Both the position numbers and the translations under genes were made by a program. The notes beneath the pieces were generated by a model, which had not been told where the DNA came from, did not search any database, and saw only the letters and a program-made list of their open reading frames with translations. DNA of 64,000 bases from the NCBI RefSeq assembly GCF_030680935.1, contig NZ_JAUXUP010000042.1, positions 62,001-126,000 of the forward strand, in the 5' to 3' direction. Source of the stretch: Polaromonas sp. Its GTDB lineage: Bacteria > Pseudomonadota > Gammaproteobacteria > Burkholderiales > Burkholderiaceae_C. Positions 43,719-52,143 of this stretch are shown here, piece after piece (the first letter of the stretch is position 1; each line of letters begins with the position of its first letter).

Positions 43719-44312
43719 CTAGGCCTGGCGCGCCGCCAGCAAAGCCTCGGCGCGCGCCAGATCGTCCAGCGTATCGACATCGGTCACCACGCCGACATCA
43801 TCGAGCTCCAGACTTGCTACTGAATTGATAGCTGCATACGCGCGAACGACAGGGGCTGCGCCCTGATTTCCCTCTAAAACCAGAAGCTGATCGCGGCACG
43901 CCGCAGAAAACCCGACGGGGTGGCCACGCACGCCCTTGTGCGTAGGAATCACCACCGCATGTTGTTGCATCAACGCCTGGGCCACGGCCCGCAGCGACGC
44001 GCCCTGCACCAGCGGCAAATCACCCGGCAGGATCAGCCAGCCAGCCGCATCCGGTGTGGCCCGCACGCCGTCAGCAATCGAATCGCCCATGCCGGGCCGC
44101 GAGACATCGGCCTGCACCACATGGTGCCGCAGCCCGCTGGCCTGAACCGCATCCAGCACATGCTGCAGCACCGGCTTGCCGGCCAGCAACGCTGCCAGCT
44201 TGTGTGTGCTGCCGCCGCTGGCAGTAAAACGTTCACCTCGCCCGGCGGCCAGCACAATGACCGTGGGCAGCGCATGAGGTGGGGCGGATACGGGCGATGA
44301 GGACAGGGACAT
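43719..44312 (-). CDS. MobA/MocA-like molybdopterin nucleotidyltransferase family protein, carrying an in-frame repeat
   Basis: A 197-residue NTP transferase with the nucleotide loop [12 protein letters not shown], the acceptor Lys in [20 protein letters not shown], the metal motif [10 protein letters not shown] and [17 protein letters not shown], which places it in the MocA (molybdenum cofactor cytidylyl/guanylyltransferase) group. Residues around [18 protein letters not shown] are encoded by a copy of the dispersed repeat lying antisense to the gene. The insertion keeps the frame and falls in a loop before [13 protein letters not shown], so the enzyme may still be active. Confidence 0.85.
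   Translation of the reverse strand: MSLSSSPVSAPPHALPTVIVLAAGRGERFTASGGSTHKLAALLAGKPVLQHVLDAVQASGLRHHVVQADVSRPGMGDSIADGVRATPDAAGWLILPGDLPLVQGASLRAVAQALMQQHAVVIPTHKGVRGHPVGFSAACRDQLLVLEGNQGAAPVVRAYAAINSVASLELDDVGVVTDVDTLDDLARAEALLAARQA
43814..43863 (+). repeat. Dispersed repeat copy 6, inside the MocA-like gene
   Basis: TTGCTACTGAATTGATAGCT, GCATACGCGC and AGGGGCTGCGCC fit the family with a few changes. It is read in the opposite direction by the host gene with no stop or frame change. Confidence 0.75.
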
Positions 44313-44329
44313 GGTGGACTACCTATACT
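44300..44329 (+). promoter_or_regulatory. Predicted pdxH promoter giving a leaderless transcript
   Basis: AGGACA (44300-44305) and TATACT (44324-44329) are separated by 18 bp. With usual spacing, transcription would begin at 44336, the A of the pdxH ATG. No Shine-Dalgarno precedes that ATG. The box overlaps the start codon of the divergent MocA-like gene. Confidence 0.4.
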
Positions 44330-44335
44330 GCCAGT

Positions 44336-44986
44336 ATGTCAGAGCCCGCCCAAAACATCGCCGACCTGCGCAAAAGTTACGAACGCGCCGAACTCAATGA
44401 AGAAGCGTCGCACGCCGATCCCCTGAAGCAGTTTGATCAATGGCTGAACGAAGCCATTGCGGCGAAGGTGCCCGAACCCAACGCGATGACGCTGGCCACC
44501 GTGGCTGGCAATGGTCGCCCCTCCACCCGCGTGGTGCTGGTCAAGGGGTATGACGAGCGCGGCATGGTCTGGTACACCAACTACGACAGCCGCAAGGGCA
44601 CCGAGATCGCAGCCAATCCTTTTGCCGCCCTGCAGTTTCACTGGGTGGAGCTCGAGCGCGTGGTCCGTATCGAGGGCCGGGTGGAAAAAGTGTCGGCTGA
44701 AGAAAGCGACGCTTACTTTCACAGCCGGCCACTGGATTCACGCATAGGCGCCTGGGCCAGCCCGCAAAGCGAGGTGATCTCAGGCCGCGGTGTGCTGGTG
44801 GCCAATGCCGCCAAATATGGCGCGAAATTTTTGCTGCAGCCACCACGGCCGCCGCACTGGGGTGGCTACCGGCTGGTGCCGGACAACTGGCAGTTCTGGC
44901 AGGGACGCAGGAGCCGACTGCATGACCGGCTGCGTTATACGCAGCAGGCTGAAGGCGGCTGGTTGCGCGAGCGGCTGGCGCCCTGA
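44336..44986 (+). CDS. pdxH: Pyridoxamine/pyridoxine 5'-phosphate oxidase
   Basis: FMN enzyme making pyridoxal 5'-phosphate, the last step of vitamin B6 synthesis and salvage. The 216-residue protein has [41 protein letters not shown] (FMN-binding RxVLxK and TNxxSxKG motifs), [36 protein letters not shown] and the C-terminal [24 protein letters not shown] and WLRERLAP. The length matches E. coli PdxH. The gap to the divergent gene is only 23 bases. Confidence 0.96.
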   Translation: MSEPAQNIADLRKSYERAELNEEASHADPLKQFDQWLNEAIAAKVPEPNAMTLATVAGNGRPSTRVVLVKGYDERGMVWYTNYDSRKGTEIAANPFAALQFHWVELERVVRIEGRVEKVSAEESDAYFHSRPLDSRIGAWASPQSEVISGRGVLVANAAKYGAKFLLQPPRPPHWGGYRLVPDNWQFWQGRRSRLHDRLRYTQQAEGGWLRERLAP

Positions 44987-44993
44987 TGACTTT

Positions 44994-45536
44994 TCAGGAC
45001 GCGTCGGTATTGAGCCACTCAATGAGCTGACCAGCCACCGCATCCAATTGGACGGAACGCACCAGCCCCGGCGCAATCTCCGCCAGCGGCACCAGCACAA
45101 AAGCGCGTTGCCACATGCGCGGATGCGGCACCGTCAACTGGGGCAAATCAATGCGGCTTTGGCCGTACAACAGCAAGTCCAGGTCCAGCGTGCGGGGTGC
45201 ATCGCGGTAGGGTCGCTCGCGGCCGGCGGCTTGCTCCAGCGCCTGCAATTGCGCCAGCAGCTCAAGTGCGGGCAAGCTCGTATCCAGCCCCACCACGGCG
45301 TTGATGTAGTCGGGCCCTGCGGCCTGCCCGGCCTGCCCGGCCTGGCCGGCCTGGCCGCTGACCACAGGCGCGGTGCGGTACAGGCTGGAGCGTTGTGCCA
45401 CGCGGGTCTGTGCAAGTTGGTCCAGCGCGTGTATGGCTTGTTGCACCGATGCTCTTGCGTCGCCCAGGTTGGCGCCTATACCGACATAAGCCCTGACCTG
45501 CTGCACGGGATCACTCCGCGGTTGAGGGGCCGGCAT
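44994..45536 (-). CDS. folK: 6-hydroxymethyl-7,8-dihydropterin pyrophosphokinase
   Basis: Folate synthesis enzyme transferring pyrophosphate from ATP to the pterin. The 180-residue protein has AYVGIGANLGDARASV, SLYRTAPV and the signature RPYRDAPRTLDLDLLLYG, then VPHPRMWQRAFVLVPLAEIAP. Between the first two blocks and YINAVVGLDT is an extra GQAGQAGQAGQA stretch made by a 9-bp tandem repeat (45319-45357), an apparent loop expansion. ATG 45536 lies eight bases after pcnB; it is the last gene of the leftward run from the AI-2E permease gene. Confidence 0.95.
   Translation of the reverse strand: MPAPQPRSDPVQQVRAYVGIGANLGDARASVQQAIHALDQLAQTRVAQRSSLYRTAPVVSGQAGQAGQAGQAAGPDYINAVVGLDTSLPALELLAQLQALEQAAGRERPYRDAPRTLDLDLLLYGQSRIDLPQLTVPHPRMWQRAFVLVPLAEIAPGLVRSVQLDAVAGQLIEWLNTDAS
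45319..45357. repeat. 9-bp tandem repeat inside folK
   Basis: Four consecutive copies of GGCCTGNCC (two GGCCTGCCC, then two GGCCTGGCC) code for Gly-Gln-Ala repeats in FolK. The unit is a multiple of three, so copy-number change would lengthen or shorten the loop without a frameshift. Confidence 0.8.
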
Positions 45537-45544
45537 GCGTGGGC

Positions 45545-47146
45545 TCAGTAGTCGCCGGGCGCGTCAGACGGTGGGCTGGCCGACATGGCACCGCCTTCGC
45601 GGTTGGCCGGCTTGCGGCGGCGCCTGCGCTTTTTGGCGGGCGCGGCATCGCCGCCCTCACCGCTGGCTGACGCTGGCGCCGTGGCCTCGCCGGCGTCAGG
45701 ATTGCGCGTAACGTCCGGCTCTGCCCGCTTCACGCGGGTCCGCGGCTGGTGCGGCTTTTGGGATTGCGCCAGCCGGATCTGCTCGATCATTTCGTGGCGC
45801 TCGTCGTCGTAAGCGGTGCTGAACTTTTCCCACCACTCTGACAGCTCCAGATCAATCTCGCCGGTCTGTGCGCGCAGCCGCAAGAAGTCAAAGCCGGCAC
45901 GAAAACGCGGCTGGTCCAGCAGCGAGTACGGCGAGCTGCCGGTGCGTTTTTCAAAACGTGGCTGCATGGTCCAGATCTCGCGCATGTCGGTGCCCAGTTT
46001 GCCGCGCCCCGATACATCGCCGATCTTGGCGTTGAAGGCGTCGTCGATCGCGTCCTGCAGCGCGGGCATGACGTGTTCGCCGCGCTGCAGGCGTTGCTCC
46101 CAGCCGTTGCGTACATCGGCCCACAACACGCAGGACAGCAAGAAGCTGGGCGCGACAGGTTTGCCCTCGCCCACGCGGCGGTCGGTATCCAGCAGGGCCA
46201 GCTGCAAAAACGGCTCTTCAGCGGTATCGACCACCACATCGAGCAGCGGGTAGATGCCGGTGTTGAGCCCCAGAAACTTCAGCTGCTCGATGCTGGCCAG
46301 CGCGTGGCCGGTTTGCAGCAGCTTGAGCATTTCGTCGAACAGGCGCGACTGCGGCACGTCGGCCAGCAGGGTTTTCATCTTGCGCAGGGGCTCGACGGTC
46401 TTGTCTTCAAACTTGAAACCGAGAGCGCTGAGCTTGGCGGCAAAACGCACGGCGCGGATGATGCGCACCGGGTCTTCGCGGTAGCGCGTAGCCGGGTCAC
46501 CGATCATGCGGATGATTTTTTTCTTGGCGTCGCGGATGCCGTGGTGGTAATCGACCACGATCTGCGTTTGCGGGTCGTAATACATCGCGTTGATGGTGAA
46601 GTCGCGGCGGGCAGCGTCTTCTTCCATCGGGCCCCAGACGTTGTCGCGCAACACGCGGCCAGAGGCATCGACGGCGTGTTTCATGCCGGCCAGCTCGCTT
46701 TTGCTGGTGCGCTCGTTGCCGCCCACCTGCTCGGCCAGGCTGCTGTCCAGATGCGCACGGAAGGTCGACACCTCAATCACCTCGTGCTCGCGGCCACGGC
46801 CATACACCACGTGCACGATGCGAAAGCGCCGGCCAATGATGAAGGCGCGGCGAAACAGGCCCTTGACCTGCTCGGGCGTGGCGTCGGTGGCCACGTCGAA
46901 GTCTTTGGGGCGCAAACCAACCAGCAGGTCGCGCACCGCGCCGCCAACGATGTAGGCTTCGTAGCCGGCCTGCTTGAGGGTGTGCACCACATCCATCGCG
47001 CGGTCATCGACCAGCTTGGGATTGATCGCGTGGTCCTGGGGGCCGACTTCGCGGCGCTCGCCGAAAACTGATTTTCTGGAACTTTTGGCGGGGCTGGCGG
47101 GGCTGGCAGACTTGCCAAACAGCTTGTCGATAAATTTTTTGATCAT
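45545..47146 (-). CDS. pcnB: Poly(A) polymerase I
   Basis: Adds 3' poly(A) tails that mark RNA for decay. The 533-residue protein has the class II nucleotidyltransferase core: YIVGGAVRDLLVGLRPKDFDVATDATPEQVKGLFRRAFIIGRRFRIVHV with the GG and DxD motifs, then RRDFTINAMYYDP and DPATRYREDPVRIIRAVRFAAKL. The C-terminal tail is basic (AKKRRRRRKPANR), an RNA-binding extension that distinguishes PcnB from CCA-adding enzymes. ATG 47146. It sits in the usual Burkholderiales block hda-HAD-pcnB-folK. Confidence 0.95.
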   Translation of the reverse strand: MIKKFIDKLFGKSASPASPAKSSRKSVFGERREVGPQDHAINPKLVDDRAMDVVHTLKQAGYEAYIVGGAVRDLLVGLRPKDFDVATDATPEQVKGLFRRAFIIGRRFRIVHVVYGRGREHEVIEVSTFRAHLDSSLAEQVGGNERTSKSELAGMKHAVDASGRVLRDNVWGPMEEDAARRDFTINAMYYDPQTQIVVDYHHGIRDAKKKIIRMIGDPATRYREDPVRIIRAVRFAAKLSALGFKFEDKTVEPLRKMKTLLADVPQSRLFDEMLKLLQTGHALASIEQLKFLGLNTGIYPLLDVVVDTAEEPFLQLALLDTDRRVGEGKPVAPSFLLSCVLWADVRNGWEQRLQRGEHVMPALQDAIDDAFNAKIGDVSGRGKLGTDMREIWTMQPRFEKRTGSSPYSLLDQPRFRAGFDFLRLRAQTGEIDLELSEWWEKFSTAYDDERHEMIEQIRLAQSQKPHQPRTRVKRAEPDVTRNPDAGEATAPASASGEGGDAAPAKKRRRRRKPANREGGAMSASPPSDAPGDY

Positions 47147-47208
47147 TGAATCAGGAGATTTTGCCGGGCCGGCCGCGCTTGCAGGGCAAGGGCCGCAGTC
47201 CCCGGCAG

Positions 47209-47898
47209 TTAGAACAGCTCAAGTATGCGCCATCCGCGCTCGGTGGCGAGCGCCCGCAGGCGCGCGTCGGGGTTGGTGGCCACGGGGTGGGTGACTTTTT
47301 CCAGCAAAGGCAGGTCGTTCATGGAATCGCTGTAAAACGTGCTTTCCACGCTGTCCCAATCCAGTTTGCGCTCGGCCAGCCATTGCTGGACCCGGGCCAC
47401 CTTGCCTTCCCGGAAAGACGGTATGCCGCGGATTTGGCCGGTGGGCTCGCCACTGGCATCGCGCTCCAGCTCGACGGCGATCAGCTCGTCAACACCGAAG
47501 ACATCGGCGATGGGGCGGGTCACAAAGTCGTTGGTGGCGGTGACGATAGCCACCGCATCCCCCGCCGCCTGATGCTGCCGAACCAGCGCCAGCGCTGCGG
47601 GATGTATGCCTTTTTGCACGATTTCCCGCATGAAACTTGCGCGAGCAGCTATTGATTTTATAGCGCCCTGGTCACGAATGGCCTGCGTCGCAAAACGCAC
47701 ATAGGCATGGATGTCGAGTGTGCCGGCCTGGTAGTCGGCAAAAAATTCGGTATTGCGGCGCTTGAAGTCACTGGCGTCACACCAGCCCAAGGCAATCGTG
47801 AACTCACCCCACTCGTAGTCGGAGTCAAAAGGAATCAGCGTGTGATCGAGGTCAAACAAGGCTACGCGCTGTTTTTTGGCGCCGGGGGTCAAGGTCAC
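47209..47898 (-). CDS. HAD-superfamily IB hydrolase (SerB-like phosphatase), containing a partial repeat
   Basis: A 229-residue phosphatase with catalytic FDLDHTLIPFDS (nucleophile and acid Asp), the Ser/Thr motif AIVTATNDFVTRPIAD, Lys in FREGKVARVQQWL, and STFYSDSMNDLPLLEKV. Related enzymes dephosphorylate phosphoserine, histidinol phosphate or lipid head groups. GTG 47898 overlaps the hda stop (GTGA). The peptide GAIKSIAARA, near residues 80-89, is encoded by part of the dispersed repeat in its forward sense. Confidence 0.88.
   Translation of the reverse strand: MTLTPGAKKQRVALFDLDHTLIPFDSDYEWGEFTIALGWCDASDFKRRNTEFFADYQAGTLDIHAYVRFATQAIRDQGAIKSIAARASFMREIVQKGIHPAALALVRQHQAAGDAVAIVTATNDFVTRPIADVFGVDELIAVELERDASGEPTGQIRGIPSFREGKVARVQQWLAERKLDWDSVESTFYSDSMNDLPLLEKVTHPVATNPDARLRALATERGWRILELF
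47639..47665 (-). repeat. Dispersed repeat copy 7 (partial), inside the HAD gene
   Basis: On the minus strand it reads CGCTATAAAATCAATAGCT followed by GCTCGCGC, the left half of the family. The AAGGGCT half is absent. It is in frame with the host gene. Confidence 0.65.
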
Positions 47899-48581
47899 AG
47901 GTTCTCCAGCATGGATTTGATCAGCGGGATGGTGATGGCGCGCTGGGTCTGCAGGGCATAGGCATCCAGCTGGTCGAGCAGTTGCATGAGGTTGCCCAGA
48001 TCGCGCGAGAAGCGGTTCAGGATGAAATCCATCGCCTCGTCGCTTAAAAACACGCCGCGCGCATCGGCCTCTTGCCGCAACACGGCGCGCTGGTCGGTCT
48101 CGCTGAGCGCCTGCAAGGCAAACACATGGCCCCAACCCAGGCGCGTTCGCAGGTCTTCGCGCAGGCTCAGATCGGCGGGCGGTGCCACGCCGGCAGCCAA
48201 CACCCAGCGCGGGTGGCCATCGGTCGCGTTGAGGGCATTGACAAACCAGTTGAAGGCAGCCTGCTGCTGCACGGCGGTGTAGAGGTGGCAGTCGTCCAGA
48301 ATGACGGCGGCCCAGCTTTCACTGAATTCGGGCGGCTCCAGCACCGAGGCATCCAGCCACCCAACCGTTGCCCCCTGCTCGCGCAGCGACTCGCTGACAG
48401 CCTTGAGCAAATGCGTCTTGCCGCTGCCAGATTCGCCCCAAAGGTAAGTCGGCACTGGCGAGCGCAGGCTGTTGCCGGCCCACAACTCCAGGTGTTTAAG
48501 CGCCGCCTCGTTAGCTCCAGCAAAAAAATTTGCAAACGACGGAGGGGATGCCAAGCCGATATCCAGGGCGATTTGCTTCAT
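47895..48581 (-). CDS. hda: DnaA regulatory inactivator Hda
   Basis: AAA+ protein homologous to DnaA domain III that, with the sliding clamp, promotes hydrolysis of DnaA-ATP and prevents re-initiation of replication. The 228-residue protein starts MKQIALDIGLASPPSFANFF (the N-terminal clamp-binding region of Hda), has a Walker A WGESGSGKTHLLKAV, a Walker B VILDDCH, and LREDLRTRLGWGHVFALQALSE with the sensor/arginine-finger region. It lacks the DnaA DNA-binding domain, as expected. Confidence 0.94.
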   Translation of the reverse strand: MKQIALDIGLASPPSFANFFAGANEAALKHLELWAGNSLRSPVPTYLWGESGSGKTHLLKAVSESLREQGATVGWLDASVLEPPEFSESWAAVILDDCHLYTAVQQQAAFNWFVNALNATDGHPRWVLAAGVAPPADLSLREDLRTRLGWGHVFALQALSETDQRAVLRQEADARGVFLSDEAMDFILNRFSRDLGNLMQLLDQLDAYALQTQRAITIPLIKSMLENL

Positions 48582-48587
48582 CGTGCC

Positions 48588-49658
48588 TTAGCCTTGATAA
48601 AGCTTGCTCAGCATGTAGCTGGCGCGCAGCCGGCGGATCGCCACCAGCAGCACCGCGCTGGCCGGAAGTGCAATCAGCACGCCCAGAAAGCCAAACAACT
48701 GGCCAAAAGCCAGCAGCGCAAAGATGACCGCCAGCGGGTGCAGCCCGATACGCTCACCGACCAGACGCGGCGTCAGGTAAAAACTCTCGACCAATTGCCC
48801 TGCCCCATACACGCCGGCCACCACCAGCACGCCGTAAAGGCTGCCAAATTGCAGAATTCCGGCCAGAAGCGCCAGCAGCATGCCCAGGCCAAAGCCCAGG
48901 TAGGGAATAAAAAAGGCGAGCCCGGTGAACACGCCGACAGGCACGGCCAGGTCGAAGCCGAACAGCGCCAGCGCCACACTGAAGTAGACCGCCAGCACCC
49001 CCATCACCAGCAGCTGCCCGCGCAGGTACTGGCCCAGCACCGTGTCGGCCTCATCCATGAAATTGTCAAACGACGGACGCAGTTTGGGTGGCACCAGCTC
49101 GATCAGCAGCGCCACAAAGCGGTCCCAGTCCTTGAGCAGGAAAAACAGCGCCACAGGAATCAGCACGCCATTGCCGATGATGGCCAGCGCCACGCTGCCG
49201 CCCAGCTTGAGGGACGACAACACAGAGCCAAAGGTGTCCTCAAAGTTGGCGCTGAGGTACTTGACTACAAAGGCCTTGATGCTCGCCACGTCCAGCGACA
49301 GCTGGATGCCGAACTGCGCCAGCCACGGGCCCAGACTGGTGTTGATACGCTCGGCCAGCACCGGCAACTGCTCGCGCAGCAGCGGCAGTTCTTTGGCAAA
49401 AACAGGCACCACCAGCAGCATGACCGACAGCAGCGCCAGGATGAACACCGTCTCGACAATCAGCACCGCCAGCACCCGGGGCATGCGGCCGGCCCCGAGC
49501 CGGTCCAGCCGGTTCACAAGGGGTGTCAGCACGTAGGCCAGCACCGCAGCCACTACAAAGGGCGTCAGCACCGGGCCCAGCAACCACAGCGCCAGCAGCA
49601 GCAGGGCGGCAATCAGGCCCCATGCAGCCGCGCGTTTTTGGGTGGAAGTAAATTGCAT
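48588..49658 (-). CDS. AI-2E family transporter/PerM-like permease
   Basis: A 356-residue membrane protein with about eight hydrophobic segments in the pattern of the AI-2E exporter/PerM family: FVVAAVLAYVLTPLVNRLDRLG, a long periplasmic region, and GVFTGLAFFIPYLGFGLGMLLALLAGI and LVGERIGLHPLAVIFALLAFGQLFGFLGVLIALPASAV. ATG 49658 (with AGGTG close upstream) is chosen over TTG 49676. Whether it carries AI-2 or another solute is unknown. It is the first gene of the run that contains hda and divergent from purM. Confidence 0.88.
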   Translation of the reverse strand: MQFTSTQKRAAAWGLIAALLLLALWLLGPVLTPFVVAAVLAYVLTPLVNRLDRLGAGRMPRVLAVLIVETVFILALLSVMLLVVPVFAKELPLLREQLPVLAERINTSLGPWLAQFGIQLSLDVASIKAFVVKYLSANFEDTFGSVLSSLKLGGSVALAIIGNGVLIPVALFFLLKDWDRFVALLIELVPPKLRPSFDNFMDEADTVLGQYLRGQLLVMGVLAVYFSVALALFGFDLAVPVGVFTGLAFFIPYLGFGLGMLLALLAGILQFGSLYGVLVVAGVYGAGQLVESFYLTPRLVGERIGLHPLAVIFALLAFGQLFGFLGVLIALPASAVLLVAIRRLRASYMLSKLYQG

Positions 49659-49681
49659 GTCACCTGACTGGGGCAAGCCCT

Positions 49682-49716
49682 TAGAATCTTGACTTGGATT
49701 CTATCGGGCTTGTATT
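49682..49716. promoter_or_regulatory. Divergent promoter region, permease gene and purM
   Basis: TTGACT (49689-49694) and TGTATT (49711-49716) with a 16-bp spacer form a plausible sigma-70 promoter for purM. The -35 box lies inside a perfect inverted repeat, TAGAATC-N8-GATTCTA (49682-49703), whose outer arms read TAGAAT on each strand and could provide a -10 for the leftward gene. Confidence 0.45.
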
Positions 49717-49752
49717 TCCTTGACGCCCGCCCGCCCCACCCCTCCAAGCAGC

Positions 49753-50787
49753 ATGACCACCACCTCCCCCCTGAGCTACAAAGACGCCGGCGTTGACATT
49801 GACGCCGGCGACGCCCTGATTGAGCGCATCAAGCCGCTGGCCAAAAAAACCATGCGCGAGGGGGTGCTGGCCGGCATAGGCGGTTTTGGCGCCCTGTTTG
49901 AAGTGCCCAAGCGTTACAAAGAGCCGGTTCTGGTCAGCGGCACCGACGGCGTGGGCACCAAGCTCAAGCTGGCGTTTGAGTGGAATATGCACGACACCGT
50001 GGGCATTGACCTGGTGGCCATGAGTGTCAACGACGTGCTGGTGCAAGGTGCAGAACCGCTGTTTTTTCTCGATTATTTCGCCTGCGGCAAGCTCGATATC
50101 GACACCGCAGCGGCGGTGATAGGCGGCATTGCCCGGGGCTGCGAGCTCAGCGGCTGCGCCCTGATAGGCGGCGAAACCGCCGAAATGCCTGGCATGTACC
50201 CGCCTGGCGAATACGATCTGGCCGGTTTTGCTGTCGGCGCGGTGGAAAAGTCCAAAATCCTGACCGGCAAAGACGTGAGCCCCGGCGACGTGGTACTGGG
50301 CCTGGCCAGCAGCGGCGTGCATTCCAATGGCTTCAGCCTGGTGCGTAAATGTATTGAGCGCGCTGGCGCCGATAGCCCTGCGATGCTGGACGGCAAGCCC
50401 TTCAGGCAGGCCCTGATGGAGCCGACACGCCTGTACGTCAAAAATGTGCTCGCTGCCCTGGCCGCTCACCCCATCAAGGCCTTGGCCCACATCACCGGCG
50501 GTGGTCTGCTGGAGAATATTCCCCGCGTGTTGCCCGAAGGCACCGCCGCCCACCTCAAAAAGGGCAGCTGGCCGCAGACCGAGCTGTTTGCCTGGCTGCA
50601 AACCACCGCGGCGATTTCCGACTTCGAGATGAACCGCACCTTCAACAACGGCATCGGCATGGTGGTGGTGGTGGATGCGGCCCACGCCGCTGCAACCGCA
50701 ACCACCCTGCGCAAAGCCGGTGAGCAGGTGTATGAAATTGGCGTGATTGCGGCAATAGGTGACGGCGCTGCCGTCACCGTGGTCTAG
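49753..50787 (+). CDS. purM: Phosphoribosylformylglycinamidine cyclo-ligase
   Basis: Fifth step of purine synthesis, closing the imidazole ring to AIR with ATP. The 344-residue protein has [53 protein letters not shown] (ATP loop), [39 protein letters not shown] and [15 protein letters not shown], all PurM hallmarks. ATG 49753 matches the conserved N-terminus. The stop is 36 bases before the MFS gene. Confidence 0.97.
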   Translation: MTTTSPLSYKDAGVDIDAGDALIERIKPLAKKTMREGVLAGIGGFGALFEVPKRYKEPVLVSGTDGVGTKLKLAFEWNMHDTVGIDLVAMSVNDVLVQGAEPLFFLDYFACGKLDIDTAAAVIGGIARGCELSGCALIGGETAEMPGMYPPGEYDLAGFAVGAVEKSKILTGKDVSPGDVVLGLASSGVHSNGFSLVRKCIERAGADSPAMLDGKPFRQALMEPTRLYVKNVLAALAAHPIKALAHITGGGLLENIPRVLPEGTAAHLKKGSWPQTELFAWLQTTAAISDFEMNRTFNNGIGMVVVVDAAHAAATATTLRKAGEQVYEIGVIAAIGDGAAVTVV

Positions 50788-50823
50788 GGCCTGCGGCGCG
50801 TTCGGCACCTGACCCGACCGCGC

Positions 50824-52017
50824 ATGCCCAACACGCCTTCCCCCGTTCCCGCGCGCCTGCCCGGCGCCATCTGGGCGCTGGGCTTTGTCAGCCTGCTGAT
50901 GGACATTTCTTCCGAGATGATCCACAGCCTGTTGCCGGTCTTCATGGTGACGGTGCTCGGCACCAGCATGTGGGCGGTTGGACTGATTGAAGGAGTTGCA
51001 GAGGCCACCGCGCTGATCGTCAAGGTGTTTTCCGGCGTACTCAGCGACTACTGGCGCAAGCGCAAACTGCTGGCGCTGCTGGGCTACGGCTTGGGTGCGG
51101 CCTCCAAACCCTTGTTTGCACTGGCGAGCACCACCGGGATGGTGCTGACTGCGCGCCTGATTGACCGCGTGGGCAAAGGCATACGCGGCGCACCGCGTGA
51201 TGCGCTGGTGGCTGACCTGGCCCCGCCCGGCATGCGCGGTGCGGCTTTCGGCCTGCGCCAGTCGCTGGACACAGTGGGCGCCTTCGTCGGGCCGCTGCTG
51301 GCCGTGGGGCTGATGCTGCTTTGGGCGAATGACTTCCGGGCGATTTTCTGGGTAGCCGTAATTCCGGCTTTTCTGGCTGTGGCGCTGCTGCTGGTGGGCG
51401 TGAAAGAGCCGGTGCCACATGCGGACACTGCAAAACGGCGTAACCCGATCAGCAAAGTCGAGCTGCGCCGTCTGAGTGCGCCCTACTGGCGGGTGGTACT
51501 GATAGGCGCAATCTTCACGCTGGCGCGATTCAGCGAGGCGTTTTTGGTGCTGCGTGCCATGCAGACCGGCCTGCCGATTGCCTACGCACCGCTGGTGCTG
51601 GTCGGCATGAACATCGTTTATGCCCTCGGCGCCTACCCCTTCGGCAAACTGTCCGACACGGTCAGCCACAACGTCCTGCTGGCTGGGGGCCTGGGGGTGC
51701 TTATCGCTGCGGATGTACTGCTGGCGGTGAGCGGGCACTGGGCCCTGGTGGCTGCCGGTATTGCCTTGTGGGGCTTGCACATGGCCATGACCCAGGGGCT
51801 GCTGGCCACCATGGTGGCCGAGGTCGCACCGGCTGACCTGCGCGGCACCGCCTTTGGTTTTTTCAATCTGGTCAGCGGCCTGGCACTGCTGGTGGCCAGT
51901 ACGGTGGCAGGAGTCTTGTGGGATCAGCTGGGCGCCTCAGCGGCCTTTGTGGCGGGCGCTGTCTTCAGCGTGGTGGCGCTGGCCGTGTTGTGGGGCTGGC
52001 GGCAACGGCCAGGCTGA
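50824..52017 (+). CDS. Major facilitator superfamily transporter
   Basis: A 397-residue, twelve-helix MFS protein beginning LGFVSLLMDISSEMIHSLLPVFMV. The segment SDYWRKRKLLALLGYGLGAASKPLFALA carries the loop 2-3 motif, and RLIDRVGKGIRGAPRDALVADL with RGAAFGLRQSLDTVGAFVGPLLAV is highly characteristic of one uncharacterised MFS group found in many proteobacteria. Substrate unknown. It is followed by a diverged repeat and the ParA gene. Confidence 0.9.
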   Translation: MPNTPSPVPARLPGAIWALGFVSLLMDISSEMIHSLLPVFMVTVLGTSMWAVGLIEGVAEATALIVKVFSGVLSDYWRKRKLLALLGYGLGAASKPLFALASTTGMVLTARLIDRVGKGIRGAPRDALVADLAPPGMRGAAFGLRQSLDTVGAFVGPLLAVGLMLLWANDFRAIFWVAVIPAFLAVALLLVGVKEPVPHADTAKRRNPISKVELRRLSAPYWRVVLIGAIFTLARFSEAFLVLRAMQTGLPIAYAPLVLVGMNIVYALGAYPFGKLSDTVSHNVLLAGGLGVLIAADVLLAVSGHWALVAAGIALWGLHMAMTQGLLATMVAEVAPADLRGTAFGFFNLVSGLALLVASTVAGVLWDQLGASAAFVAGAVFSVVALAVLWGWRQRPG

Positions 52018-52039
52018 AACCCGGCCTGTCTTCACTCTT

Positions 52040-52090
52040 TTGCTACAAAAATACTAGCTGGTTGCGCATATCCCGATTGGGCGCACTGGA
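52040..52090 (+). repeat. Dispersed repeat copy 8 (diverged)
   Basis: TTGCTACAAAAATACTAGCT and GGTTGCGC match the left half. The right half is degraded (GATTGGGCGCACTGGAC). It lies between the MFS and ParA genes. Confidence 0.6.
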
Positions 52091-52143
52091 CTTTCCGCCG
52101 TATTTGTATCAAACTGTACGACTGGTTCGTTTCTGGAGCTTTC

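Noticed and set aside
49681-51780. 699-codon open frame antisense to purM and the MFS gene
   Set aside because: Shadow frame; purM on the other strand is certain.
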